Positions 44,546 to 56,590 of a stretch of 64,000 nt of DNA are shown here, in pieces (position 1 is the first letter of the stretch; every line of letters starts with the position of its first letter). Source of the stretch: Nectonema munidae. Its lineage: Eukaryota > Nematomorpha > Nectonematoida > Nectonematidae. The position numbers were made by a program, and so were the translations under genes. The notes below the pieces were generated by a model. The model searched no databases. It saw only the letters and a list, made by a program, of their open reading frames with translations, and was not told the DNA's origin. Location: positions 372,001-436,000 of the forward strand of contig JAUIRK010000934.1 of the NCBI GenBank assembly GCA_030549495.1, given 5' to 3'.

Positions 44546-47500
44546 TATATGTATATTTTTTTTTTATAAAATATAGTATTTTTAAAGTTTTTATTTAACA
44601 GAAATTTTTTAGCGCATTATTAAAAAGAGAGTTTATGTGTTCACTACCTATAACTTCAATCTTACTCAGACAAAAAAAATCTGACCTGATAAAGATAAAA
44701 GAACTATAAATTTGAACTCAGCAAACCAGATATGTTTAACTTTTGTTAAAAAAGTCAAGTCACCAAACAAAAAATTTTTTTTTGTGGCTATGTGTTATAT
44801 ATGTTTACTTCTTTCAAGCATTCTATAGCCAATTCATTCTGATTTTCACTGGATTTTAAAAACAAAAAAATTTGGTTATATTTCCCTACATCGACATATG
44901 AGTTTTCCCTTTTATTTTCCAATTTGCTAGAAGCAGTTTCTCTTTTTCCTTTTTCTACATCAACGTGGAAACTATGGAGCATGGATTTCAGAATTCAAAA
45001 CTTCAAATCCATTTTTTATATTTTCTACAGCACTTCTTTAATAATTTTCTCATTTTCTGGTTAAGGATTTTCTTGTTAGGATGTAAAATTTAATAATAGA
45101 ATATTAGGTATAGAAATAACAGAATTAAGAAAGTGAGAAAGTAAAGTGTAATAATGTAAGTAAGTAAGCAATAATAATAATTAGTGAAATCTGTAATTTT
45201 TTTAAACTTTATTTTGTTTACTTTTAAAGTTATTTTTTTCTTCTTTGGAATCATATTCAATTATTGTTTAATCAGATGGAGAGCAAAGCCTTTAAATATT
45301 CAATCTCAATATTTTTATTTTTATATTTTAATTAATACTATTAACCAAATTAAGGATTCCTATTTTAAATTTAGTATTTTTTTGATTCCAATTCATTAGT
45401 AAATATAATGCATCTAAAAATTGAAGTTTTTAGGATAGGATTGATATTTAACTAGATAAATCATTTTGATTTCCAAAAATTTTATTGGAAAATAATAACC
45501 AAATTTATTGAAAGTGAACAAAAATCTGCTAAACTGTAGCATTTCCCAGATACGAAGTAATTAATTTTTAAGTATTCCTATAAAATCTGGCCTCAATATT
45601 TACAATGTATTTGAAAATTCTTTTAAAAACACCCTCTTTCTCTGTAAATTGAATTTGGCTTTTTGTTCTCTATTCTCAAAGATTTACTGAATGCGATGAT
45701 AAAATTGTGTATTGATTTGTGAATCGATATTTATTTTATTAGGAAAGCAAAATTAATGTATTTTTCTACTGCAATCTTTCATCTATCTTCTAAAAATATT
45801 TTCAAAACCAATTAATACATTGTATAATTTATGCATAATTTTGTACTTTAATCCGCAAATGATCATCAAGTTAATAATGCAATCCTTGATAAGTCTTTAT
45901 CTCTCAATACTGAATTTTTAAAAACAAAAATATTCTAATTCTTATAGTTTGAGTATGAACGCTTTTTCAAGAGTTAACTTTCCTGATTCAACTGATAATC
46001 TTAAAACATGGCTGTTGTAATATTTTGTGACAGCTAAATTCTTCTCTGTAAATTGATTGGCATACAAATTCAATGACTGTAAATTGATTGACAGATAAAT
46101 TCAACTATCGACAAAGTTTAATGTAATTTTACTATTATTATTAATTTTTATATTTTATAACTTATGGAACTAAATTTTTGGAAAAAGTTAATTTTTTATT
46201 ATCTTTTGATTTTTGAACATGTAAAATTTTGCATATAAATTTGTTTATAATCCTATTTTTGCCATTTTTAAAACTTTGCTTGACGCTGTATACTATTTTG
46301 TGTATTGACGACTCAGTTATACTAAACTTTTGCTCATATAAAGTAAAGGCGAGCTAAAATAAAATATCTTTTATAATATTATAAAAAATTTCAACTTACT
46401 TATCGATTAAAGAAGAAGATCAATATATCAATAAAAAAAAACATAATAAGGGTTTATCATGTGGTTACGTTGCAATGAGTAAAAAAGGTACAAATATTAG
46501 AGAGATGGAAAGATTTATTTATGTATATAGAAAACACGCATTGAAAAAATAAAAGTAAAATTAATGGATGACAAAATTTGTTATGTTGCAATAGAAAAAA
46601 ATGTAGTCAATTTTCCATTTCCATATCCATAAATAGAGGGAGAAATTATTATAGAGCATGGAATAAAGATCTATAATGATAAATGTAAAAAAATTGAAAT
46701 CGTGTAGATTCCAAAGGCCGCTTCAAATTATAATAATTCATTATATTAATTAACAATTGTATATAATTTTTTTGCATTGTAGATCTCCTAAAGTTTTGGC
46801 GTGAGATTTAATATGTTATACTTTTTGTCTCATCATTATACTTTTTCAAAACTTTTTGAAAACTTTGATTCCACAATTTCAATGAGAATAAGTCAAAACG
46901 AAAAGCAATGTATCATAAATCATAATTAGTGCCTGCTTTTTCAAAATGCATTGTTCAATGCTGTCATTTATGATAATTCATTCAAATTTGAGCAGATATA
47001 ATTGCGAAGATGGAGAGCTTTTGGATTTGATTTATTTTTACGCAATCTACACCATACTTGACATCAGGTCTTCAAAAGTGATGTTTTAAAAAAGAACTAG
47101 AATTATTATTCAAACACTTAAAACCTGTGGAAAACTAATGGTTACGTATAGTTTTACGCCATTTTCAATAATTTCTATATACCAATTATATATATCCTGT
47201 ATAGTTAATGCAGTTTAAGTCAAAATTTTATATATTTATAATAAGTTTGTATTTAAAATATCCTTAATTTTTTATCTTTCCAAACTGTATATTCAGTCTC
47301 AATACAATTTTGATTAAGTTCAAGCTAAAACTTAACACTAATTATTTCTAATATGATTTTTCTCTGAATTGTTTTTAGATTTCAGAATTAACGATTTTTC
47401 CAACTCAAAGTAGAATGATGGATGATAAATCTTTTTCTTCTGAAAGGGAATCGGTAGAAGAACAAGAATTTTTTAAACTTAAATTCAAAATAAACATTTT

Positions 47501-47550
47501 CGACATTTCATTTAATTAATTATAATTGACAATTGTAATTTTTTTTTAAT
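44546..47550. other. AT-rich stretch, nothing recognised
   Basis: It holds a short tandem pair at 46046-46107. The open frames 44788-44982 and 45184-45399 are AT-driven. No exon, TIR or RNA gene found. Confidence 0.5.
46046..46107 (+). repeat. Tandem pair, ~32-bp unit
   Basis: CTGTAAATTGATTGGCATAC then AAATTCAATGA is followed by CTGTAAATTGATTGACAGAT then AAATTCAACTA. Confidence 0.8.
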
Positions 47551-47675
47551 TGTCGCTATCGGATCTAAGGAAAGACTTGCTCAGCTGGACAGATGATAAG
47601 GTCGATCACGATGGGGAATCGAACCCAAACCAACTGGTTACAGATTCTACGCTCACAACACTAGGCAATTTGCCA
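47551..47675 (-). mobile_element. tRNA-derived SINE, family B, copy 3
   Basis: Minus strand: GGCAAATTGCCTAGTG head, then TGTGAGCGTAGAATCTGTAA, a perfect B box GGGTTCGATTCCCC and the ATCGTGATCGACC block shared with copies 1 and 2. It runs into a T/A-rich 3' end. It has the best-preserved promoter of family B. Confidence 0.75.
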
Positions 47676-47884
47676 AATTTTTTGGAATCTCAGTTGTCAA
47701 AATAAACAAAAAAGTTGAGAGGTTTTAGAAATTTTTTTATCGGTGTCTTTTATTTATTGGATTCTGACATAATACTTTTATGGAGCTGAGACATATTGAA
47801 AATAATAGAATTAAATTAAAAAAATTTTTTTTTAATTTTAGTATCAAACCTGATTCAACAAGAGTCACAATAAACAAGCTTTTT

Positions 47885-48910
47885 GCCATATTTTATTTAT
47901 TTTTTTTATTTTTATTTATTTATTTACAAATGAAAGTTTACGCATGAGAAAAGTATGACAAAAACAACTGAACCAAATTATCGAAACAGTATGAAAATAA
48001 TGTAGGTAATTTTGTGAAGATCCAAAAGCCAGGAGGCCGCAGTTAGGATTCAACACAGACTTTCAAGGATAGGGTAGAAAAATGAAGCATCGAGGACACG
48101 AGTTCAAAGCATTGCTCACGGAAATAAAGTGGAATATTGTTGTAGAGTCAAATAATAAAATTAGGAAGTAGAGCAGACATAGCAGTTTCTGTCACAATAG
48201 GTATAATGGCTATAGGAAGAAATGAAAAAATTTTTCCAAATTTTTTTGAAGGTTTTCACAGATAAACTGGGGTCTTGAAAGAGAAAAGGAAATTGTTTGT
48301 GAAGTAAATTTGTTTTGTATCTGACTGACACAGTAGAAGTTGAGAGTCGGAAAAACACAGGCAAAGGATCGTGTGCTTTTAGGGTTTCGTGCTTTATACT
48401 TTCATTATATTGTAGAAATTTGCTGAAGAGTCCATGTGGTCTGTTATTGATGTTTTTATGCAAAAAGCAAGCAACTTTAAGATTGAAGAGATCATTCAGT
48501 TTGAGTAGATAGTGAATTTTGAAGACAGGTTCTGTGTGTGAGTTGTATTTGAGATTGAAAACATTTCTGAGAGCACGCCTTTGTAAAATCTCAATACGAT
48601 TTTTACCGCTTGGGTACCAGTTTATGAGGCTATACTGAATGTGTGGCAAGAACAGAGTTTTGTAAAGAAGGAGCTTGATATTCGTAGGAAAGATATGTTT
48701 TGTGCGATGAAAAACTCCAATAACTTGGCTCAATTTATTTGAAACCATATTAACATGATGGGAAAAGCTTAGCTTATTGTCATGCACAAGCCCAAGTAGA
48801 TTAAACTTATTGACTATGTTGAAACGTGCTTTGGATAGAAAGTCTTCATTTACACTGTTTTTCATGGATACAACCATTGCTTTAGATTTAATACATCCAT
48901 AATATATCAT
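47885..48910 (-). mobile_element. Jockey/CR1-like LINE, 5'-truncated, with intact 249-codon C-terminal frame
   Basis: The minus frame 48161-48910 is open for 249 codons. Blocks are KSKAMVVSMK, then FNLLGLVHDNKLSFSHHV, SNKLSQVIGVFHRTKHIFP, LLLYKTLFLPHIQYSLINWY, EILQRRALRNVF and LLKLNDLFNLKVACFLHK. These are the post-catalytic thumb region and C-terminus of a non-LTR reverse transcriptase. A 3' UTR of about 250 bp leads to an A-rich tail (TAAATAAATAAAAAT-like; 47885-47930). The N-terminal RT and endonuclease are absent, as expected for 5' truncation on insertion. The absence of stops suggests this is younger than the other LINE remnants here. Confidence 0.88.
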
Positions 48911-49108
48911 TTTTCAATTTTAAAACTCTTTCTGAACAAAATAAAAATTTTTATTTAATAAACTTTTGAATTTTATTTTTTTAATATCGACTCTTTTGAA
49001 AATTTGATGTACCACATTTGAAATATTCTTATATGGACCCCCCCTAAAAATGTTGCAGACCCTTTGGGGTTCCACGTGGATCACGTTGAGAAACAATGGT
49101 TTAGACAA
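48905..49108 (-). repeat. Dispersed repeat with hAT-like end, copy 2
   Basis: Minus strand: ATTGTTTCTCAACGTGATCC, then ACGTGGAACCCC, GTACATCAAATTTTC and CAGAAAGAGTTTTAAAATTG, colinear with 34640-34845. The LINE at 47885-48910 begins right where the similarity ends and may have inserted into it. Confidence 0.7.
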
Positions 49109-49498
49109 TGGCTAGTTTAATTCGTGACAATTGGCACCATGGCTTCTGCTGCAGCCAGTTAGAACAGTGCCGCTAGTCAAATAGTAAAAGACTCATGAAA
49201 TCCCTTTTGTGAAGAATATATCTAAAAATTAATAATAAAATATATTAATTAATTTTAATTTTATTGATTATATTTTCAGATTAAGTATATTTCAAAATTA
49301 ACACCTTTATATTTTTCTTTCCTGTAAAAAGTGATATTCAATTTAATTAAATTCCAATCACTGAAGGTGCTGATAAATTACTTATAATTAAGCTTACATA
49401 TTTTAACATGTGGTGAGAAAGCTAGGTTTCAGAAAGCTGGAACTGAAAAAACACTCAATGTAAAATTCGGTCACAAAAACTAGGCCTCAAACTATATA

Positions 49499-49570
49499 TA
49501 GTCAACTGGGAGACCAAGTTTTCCCTTAACAAATTTTTTGAAAGCGAATTTAGCTATTTTTTCTACGAAA
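49499..49570 (+). repeat. Partial copy of the 26295-26847 TIR element
   Basis: AGTCAACTGGGAGACCAAGT, then TTTCC, then GCGAATTTAGCTATTTTTTC parallels 26800-26865. Only the right end is recognisable. Confidence 0.5.
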
Positions 49571-52500
49571 AGTCGTTCCTATGTTTGTATACTTAATCAA
49601 AATATTATGTTTCAATCAATCTTTGAAGTAAGCTCCTTATTTACCTTTGTGAAGCTCTTCCAAACGGGAAAGATTATTTTCCTACAATTATACACTTTAG
49701 TAGCCAATGTGCATGTCAAAACTCCTCTTTGCGAGAGGAACTTTTCTAAGACCAAGTTTTGGTAGCACCATTCAAACCACAGTGTTTCTTTATCACTAAA
49801 GAAAAAATTAAAACGAATTTAACTGCAAAATCATATGTGTTTGATAAGTGCTGGGGGTTAGATGCGGCTTAAAAATTAAAATGGGTTTCACCGCCCCCCC
49901 CCCCTCGCATTCATAAAATTTTTGTGGGTTCTCACAGGCGTTGTCATGTTTCAGAAGATGAAACGAGGATGTGGGTAAGGAATTTCTCTCGTTGCGCGAT
50001 ACTCTTTCAAAATGCATGCTTTTGTCGTGAGATTCAGTGGGAAACAACGTAATCAATCTTTTGCACACGACAAACAGAATGCGCATCCAGACTTTGTGAT
50101 TTGACAAGGATATTTTATTTACACTCCACTGGCTCCCTCTTCTCTTGGAGCAGAGCAGGGGCTGCTGTGTTGCGAATTATTTTATGAATAGCTAATGCCA
50201 ATTCATCCTTGCAAAGTATAAAGTATAGGCAAAGTAAAGGTTTTTGTTTTAAAATTTGCTTTAGAACCTCTTATCATATACTTGCCCACGTCTTTCTTTC
50301 TTTCTTTCTTTTTTCTCTTATTCCACCTTTTTTCAATAATGACTTCAAAGTGACACGCATACTCTTTGTGTATTATTTAAATCCCAGAACATTAGCCATC
50401 CCATAAACTTAGCTGATCCGAAAAACTTTCTCAAATTTAACAATTTTAGCTAATTTTTGCAAAATAAAAGAAAAGAAAATATAAAATGAGGAGGTTTAAA
50501 TTTTTCAAAAATTGAAATAAGTGAAGAAGCAAAGAAATTAAAGGACGCAAATTTATAGGGGTATAAAAAATTTGTTTAAACTTCGTGAACAGAATTTCCT
50601 GGCTTTGTCACTTTTTTCAAAGAAAAACAAAGATTCCCAAATATACGTCACATGACCTATTCTAAAAATTTTAAATATTTGCCTTTGATATGGATGGGTC
50701 GGCTTGATGTTGGACTGGATTTCAAAATGTTCGTTTCTAGGTTGCAATTTTCAAATTTTACACGTTCAAAAAAAGGCAAAAACGGGATAATGGCAGAAAA
50801 AATGCATAAAATCAATGTTTTAAGCTGAACGTCAATTAAGCTGATGATTGAAAAGTTTTAAATGATATGATACAATAACAAATTTCAATAGTAAAAATTA
50901 TTCAGAAAATATTTATAAAAGTTTACCAATTTGATACTATTGTCGTCTTTAGATGGCGCAAGCGATTTCTTGATTTAAATTGACAACTTTTTAAAATTGT
51001 AGATATAAAAGAAAGAAATGTAGATGTTAATTATGCCTCATGAACAAAAATGAAATAGCTATGCTAAGTGAATATGTTTACTTTTTCCTTCTTCAAAGTT
51101 ATTTTATAAAAAATCCTTTATTTTGCATATACTAAGAAAAAGTGTGAAATGAAATATATATATAATATACATTTCACAAATCAATGCATATAGCAATAAA
51201 TGAAGACCAAAACAACAAGAAATCAAAATGAATTCAGCAAAAAGTTCAGAAGAAAAAAAGAACTTCCATAAGTTGGCCATTAACATTAATTGAGATCGAA
51301 GTGCAAAACAGGGATTGATTAATTGCGCGTGTAAATATGATATTGGAAAAGTGTTTGTTTCTACCCACAGATATTGAAATTTCATGGCAATCAATTACTT
51401 TTTAATTTGATAGTTAAATGTTCACTCTATTGCACTAATAAATGCATCAAGTGGCATAGAATTCTGTAGGTTTATTTTTTCAAATGTTAATAAAATCTCT
51501 CAAAATTATTTTTAATTAAATATATAAATGGATATATGCATTTTCACTAAGTAAATTTTCTTATCCATCATTGCAGACCAGCTACGTCAATCGCTTCAAT
51601 TTACTTCCTTTACTCTCTAGTCTCCAGACTGTCTGTGAAAATTTTTAGTGCCAATGAAGTGTTTACCTTCATTTGAAATTTATTTCTATTTTCGGTAGAG
51701 TAAAATGTTCTTTTTTATTTTTTTATAAAAAAAAGTAGAAAAAGGAAAAAAAAATTATTCACAAATAAATTTTAAAAAATGAAAAAAAAACATATTAAAA
51801 AATAAGGAAAAAATTATAAGCTAATTATTATAATATTATAAAATTATATTTAATAATTAAAATGATTTATTTAATTATAATTAATTAAGTGATAAATTGT
51901 AGGCCATTTTAAAAGAGTCGACAATAACAAAATTAAAATTTTTGATTTCATGTAAATTAAATATAACGCGTTTTTATATATTTACAAGTTCATTTTAATT
52001 CATGGAAGCACATGGAAGATGAAAAATCGAAGAAAAGCAAGAACAAGATAAAAATTATATCGTAAATTTGTTAAATCCAAGAAAAGATAAAATCAAACTC
52101 ATTTATGAAAATGTTCACTTTTTCATCATTTCATTGATATCTGATTTTTTTGAAAGGCGATTTTGACAAATGAGAAAGTAGCGAATCAGATGGCAAATTT
52201 AAAGTTATTGACATTAGGATCGACATCGTTATAATTTTTGGATTCGATGATTTGCTAATTGTATAAACGCCTTAAAATTTGAAAAAAATCACCTGGCTCT
52301 CGGACATATACTTTCATATTTATAACTATTAATTTCAACTAAAATCTTTGAATTTTCATTTTTTCAGAAATTTACAAAAATAAAACTTCTCGCAATGAAT
52401 GTAATTTTAACTTAATATTTATAATTTAGTTTAAATATGGGAAAAAACAATCGGAAATCGTAATTGAGAAAGCAAGTGGATCAATCTTTATTCATGATTG

Positions 52501-54339
52501 AAATTCATAATAAACAGAATAACATTAATAATATATTGAGTCTGATCTAGAACACACATTCAGAAGCACTGGATTCATTTTAATTTGAAATGCCATTTAA
52601 ATAAGAAGTTACGAGTCGCATTATACTGTTTATTCTGAATTATACTGTCATATCAAGAATAAAGATTGACCTATTTACTATCTCAGTTAAGCTATCCTAC
52701 CATAAAGTTAGTATTCAGTTAATTATTTTGTTTTTGAAAGTGTCTATATAAGTAATAGGAAATTTGCTTTTACGTAAATTCCACAAAAATTAATCAGCAA
52801 TACTTAAAATGAAATATTGTACATATTGATTATAAATTTAAGTAACTTAGGATTAAAATATACTTTATTTTGAATATTTGCAAGGTAAAATAATGAATTG
52901 AAGACTTTTCAAGTATTTTGTTTCCAAACTCTTCAAAGGCTTCTCATCTGATATCTTTGATGACCCTATGAGTACAGCTAAATGAATAATAATTCTCATA
53001 ATCCGCAAAATCAATATATATGCTGTGTTAGTGCCTTGAATTGTAATAAAAACGATTTTTGGCAGACAATGAAATATAAATGACCTATTTGTGGAATGCC
53101 AAGTACGCATATTCCTTACTTTCATCCATTTAAATATTGTCTCGAAACAAAGATAAACTTTACTTATTTCAATGTGTTTTGTATACTTATCATTATCCAT
53201 TTTTAGCGTTTAGCTTTGCCATCTTCCCATATTTACAAGCACTTCTCTGTAAAAAAATATGTTTACGTTTTAAACGCAATCTAATACACGAATTTTGCTT
53301 CATTTTATTTTTTCGTTTAGAATAAACACGTTTGGAAAGATTACATGCTTGGATTAAACAACGTGTTTGGAAAAAAAAATATATATATATATAGTGTTTG
53401 CGTGTTTAGCGTAAACACGTATTCAAAGATTCAAAGATTTTAAAGATGCTAAAGCAAAATTGAACTTTATGAGTTGAAAATGAGAACTGAAAGTTGAATT
53501 AAAATAACTTATCAAATTTATTATCACCAAATAAATGTAACACTATTTTAACGAAAACTGGAAAAAGGCACAGATCATACAGATAGACATCATACGGAAG
53601 CTATTGGAAAGAAATCAATTTAAGATGCAGAAAAGCAAAAGTATCATTAAAATTTTTCCTATTGAAACAGAGGAATACTCATGATTAAAAAGTTTAAGTT
53701 GTATAAATCCCAATATCTGATATAGGATTTGGGATAACTTAAATCAAGCACATATATAACACAAATATATCATTAATAACGTTAAAGCATCTTTGATTTT
53801 GCATCCAACCAAAATCCATTCACTGCATCACCCTTTATATATATATTTCTTGGAAGATCCCTTCTTCAATTTAGAAGAAACCAGTTTTGGGGGATTCTTC
53901 ATCAATCTGAGAATGTTTCCTAAGAAGGTCCTATAAAATAGAAAAATTATTTTAAAGGTTTCACCATTTCTAAAAACCTACCTGATTATTATATAATCTA
54001 GAAAAAGATGTTCACTTTTATTTTCTCCAATTTTTTGAATATTCCACACGTCTCCCAATCCTCATTATCACAAATTAGTTCCTAGAAAAATTTGCTTTCA
54101 GTAAAATTTGTCGTTTGAGAAAAATAATGTGAAACCTCAGAGCCTGTTATTTGTAGAACTTTATAATTAAATTTGGCATGAAAAATCCTTTTTCAAACTT
54201 AAAATAATAAAACAAATTCTTAACATAACATAACATATTTATTTAAGCAAAATTTATAGCTCAATGTCTGTAAAATTTAAAACTTAAATCTATCAAGTAA
54301 TAAATTAAAATCTTAAACAAAATGTCTTAAGTCAAAAAC
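49571..54339. other. Long AT-rich stretch, nothing firm
   Basis: A C11 run lies at 49894-49904 and a (TTTC)n tract at 50291-50313. 49900-50110 is somewhat GC-richer with open frames on both strands but no family match. A palindromic CGTGTTTAGCGTAAACACG lies at about 53401-53419. No exon or element is delimited. Confidence 0.4.
50291..50313. repeat. (TTTC)n microsatellite
   Basis: About five TTTC units followed by poly-T. Confidence 0.9.
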
Positions 54340-55200
54340 TATTTTTTGCTTTTTCTCGAAGTAACTCCCCTTTTTTAAATTCCATTTCTGAAGTTTTTTC
54401 TGCTTCTTTAATTTTCTCATCCGTAGATTTCGGGAATATTAATCAAATGTAAGGAAAAGTATTCATGAAAAACTTATAATTCTTTTGATGACATCAGATA
54501 ATTGCCCTTGTTCTTGACAGTACTTAGGCTCACCACCGATTTTCAATTTTTTGGGGGAGCATGATTAAAATATGTTTGAAAAAACTTTCGGCCTCTGTTT
54601 TGTTTGTAAATTTTTGAAAAGATCAACCTTGAAAATATTCGAAAGTTCATCAAAATCTTAAGTATAATAAATTCTGAAATATTCATTTTTCTTTTATCTT
54701 TTAAATTTGCTTTTCAAAAAGACTTAGCGTTTACAATAATATTTTTTCAGTAGCTTTTTGACTTAGACTCATTTCTGACCTTCAGTGATAAAATAAATTT
54801 TGCACAGTCTTCTTTTCCATGACCTAAATGTTCTAAGTGGGAAATCGAGGGACAATCGCTTACTGGGGTTCGATCATCATCTAGCTTCGGTTGATGAGCT
54901 ACATCAAAATATTTGCGGTAACATGTCTTTTTAAGACTACAACCTTGAACTGAACATCTTAGAAAAAGTTAGAAAGAGTTTAGAAAAAGTTCCTATAGGA
55001 ATGAGATGGTGGATCATTTCTTCTTCATCTCTTGTGAAAAAAGCGCAGATATCACATCTAATTTGGAAAATCGGAATAATTTCATCACAAACTTAAACTA
55101 AAGATCTTAGAAACCATTATGTTGTATATAAGCAAATATACTTCCCATCTTTAGGAAAAGCGTCCAATTTGAAAGAGGGCAATTGATACCATTTATGTAA
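54340..55200 (-). other. Cys/His-rich coding-like segment, unassigned
   Basis: Read on the minus strand, several blocks look like real protein. They are WYQLPSFKLDAFPKDGK (about 55140-55190), IRCDICAFFTRDEEEMIHHL (about 55000-55060), CSVQGCSLKKTCYRKYFDVA (about 54895-54955), continuing KLDDDRTPVSDCPSISHLEH and LGHGKEDCAKFILSLK (54780-54885), and finally KSTDEKIKEAEKTSEMEF then KKGELLREKAKNSF and a stop (54333-54430). A pyrimidine-rich AG at 54957-54975 could be a splice acceptor. C-x2-C with following HH and C-x4-C spacings suggest zinc binding. Frames change between blocks, so this is either a multi-exon gene or a degraded copy. Confidence 0.35.
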
Positions 55201-55680
55201 GTAAAGGCATAAAAAGTGAGTGATGATCAAATCTAGTTTGAACTGCAAAATTCAACTTTTATAAGAGAGTAAGATGAAAATATTTACATTATCATTAGTA
55301 TACTAGTTTGAGCAAACGCGTGGTACCATATTTATCAGTAGTATACAAGATAACAACATTCTTACTAATTCTTTATGATACCTGATTGAAAAGATTTCAT
55401 GAAAAACATCTCAGTTTAAACGCAAAAAAATACCGTACAATTTCTCGCGAAAAACGCTTATGGAGTATTCCAGAAACGTTGTACTATCATCGCATGAGAA
55501 GGAGGATTTCGTCTTCTCTTCTATACTCTAAGCTGCTCATATGTTTCAATTACTCAATGAAGAAGGCATGAAATTTTGCGTCATTCTTCCTTCAGCAAAA
55601 CATACTTCGTCATTTTTTGGAAACATCACTTTGAATCGTGGATAAAGAAGAAATTTAGGCTGATATCCAGGTGTATTTAG
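55201..55680. other. Stretch with one short plus-strand frame
   Basis: A plus frame 55386-55571 (Arg/Lys-rich) has no known domain. It is less AT-rich than the flanks. Unassigned. Confidence 0.3.
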
Positions 55681-56051
55681 AGATGTACCGAATGCGCATG
55701 CGAATGTTAGCATTAATTTTCTTAGCGAATGCGGATATCCTAATAATTGCTATTCTAGGCAAACACAAGTTTTATACTTGTTAAAAATTCAGAGAGAAGA
55801 TGTCCGTATGTGTGTATATGTGTTATCAATCATAAAGAAATATTTTATCATAAAAATTTTGGAAAAAGAAAAAATTCAAAAATTAAGAAAAAACTTTGGG
55901 GTATATAGAAAATGGAAAAATATTAGAAAATTGCGGATGAAGGATGTTATTGCTGATGTTGAAATTTAAATGATTCGCGGATGAGGATTTAAGAAGATGT
56001 AAAATTTTTGTGGATAATCGGAATCCGCGGTGCCGGATATCCGATACATCT
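55681..56051. mobile_element. Short TIR element, AGATGTACCG ends
   Basis: AGATGTACCGAATGCGCATG at the left faces GCCGGATATCCGATACATCT at the right. Both ends start AGATGTA(C/T)CG and continue with GC-rich alternating motifs typical of AGATG-ended animal MITEs. 371 bp, non-coding. No matching octamer flanks. Confidence 0.5.
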
Positions 56052-56059
56052 GGTCCATG

Positions 56060-56425
56060 ACATTTCGTACCTATATTTGGTCCTTTCGACCCCAGGTTTC
56101 GTTTTTTCTACTTTAATTTAAACTACGAAATGACTTGGGTACAAAATACCTTGCTCACGAAATGTCTTCTACTCGGACAAAAGGGTACCGGATTTACCCA
56201 TTTTTCTCGATTTATTATCCATCTATTTGTAATGTAGTAGATACTAAATTTAAAAAATAATCATCATATTGCATTTAGAATATTTAGTAAAACACTACAA
56301 GTTGTTGAAAAATAACTGTCATTTAATTTAAAAAAAAAAGTTTATTTTTTAAGTACACTTTACAAATTTTGATGAAAGTCACCAAGATTCTATCTTGTGT
56401 GATGAGTGAATTGAGCAGAGGTTTA
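56060..56425 (+). repeat. Dispersed direct repeat, copy 1 (pair with 58010-58235)
   Basis: ACATTTCGTACCTATATTTG, then CGAAATGACTTGGGTACAAA, then TTTTGATGAAAGTCACCAAG recur in order at 58010-58235 with many substitutions. Confidence 0.55.
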
Positions 56426-56427
56426 AG

Positions 56428-56590
56428 TTTTTGAAGCGAAAAGGCGGAATACGAATTCTACAGAATCACTGCTTTCCGAATCAGGGATAGCCGACTCTAT
56501 TGCACTTTATCAGTATGGTAAAAGACCTTCAAAACTTAAAAAACAAAGAATGGTAGAGCTATCAGGTTTCTATCAAGAGATAAACTAATA
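56428..56590 (+). other. Coding-like island, unassigned
   Basis: One plus frame without an ATG reads VFEAKRRNTNSTESLLSESG, then IADSIALYQYGKRPSKLKKQ, then RMVELSGFYQEIN and a stop. Composition is balanced and hydrophilic, unlike random AT-rich frames. It follows directly on the repeat at 56060-56425, so it may be part of the same unknown element. Confidence 0.3.

Noticed and set aside
49808-50107. 99-codon minus-strand frame
   Set aside because: It crosses a C11 run (GGG codons) and matches no family. Possibly a relic, but unsupported.
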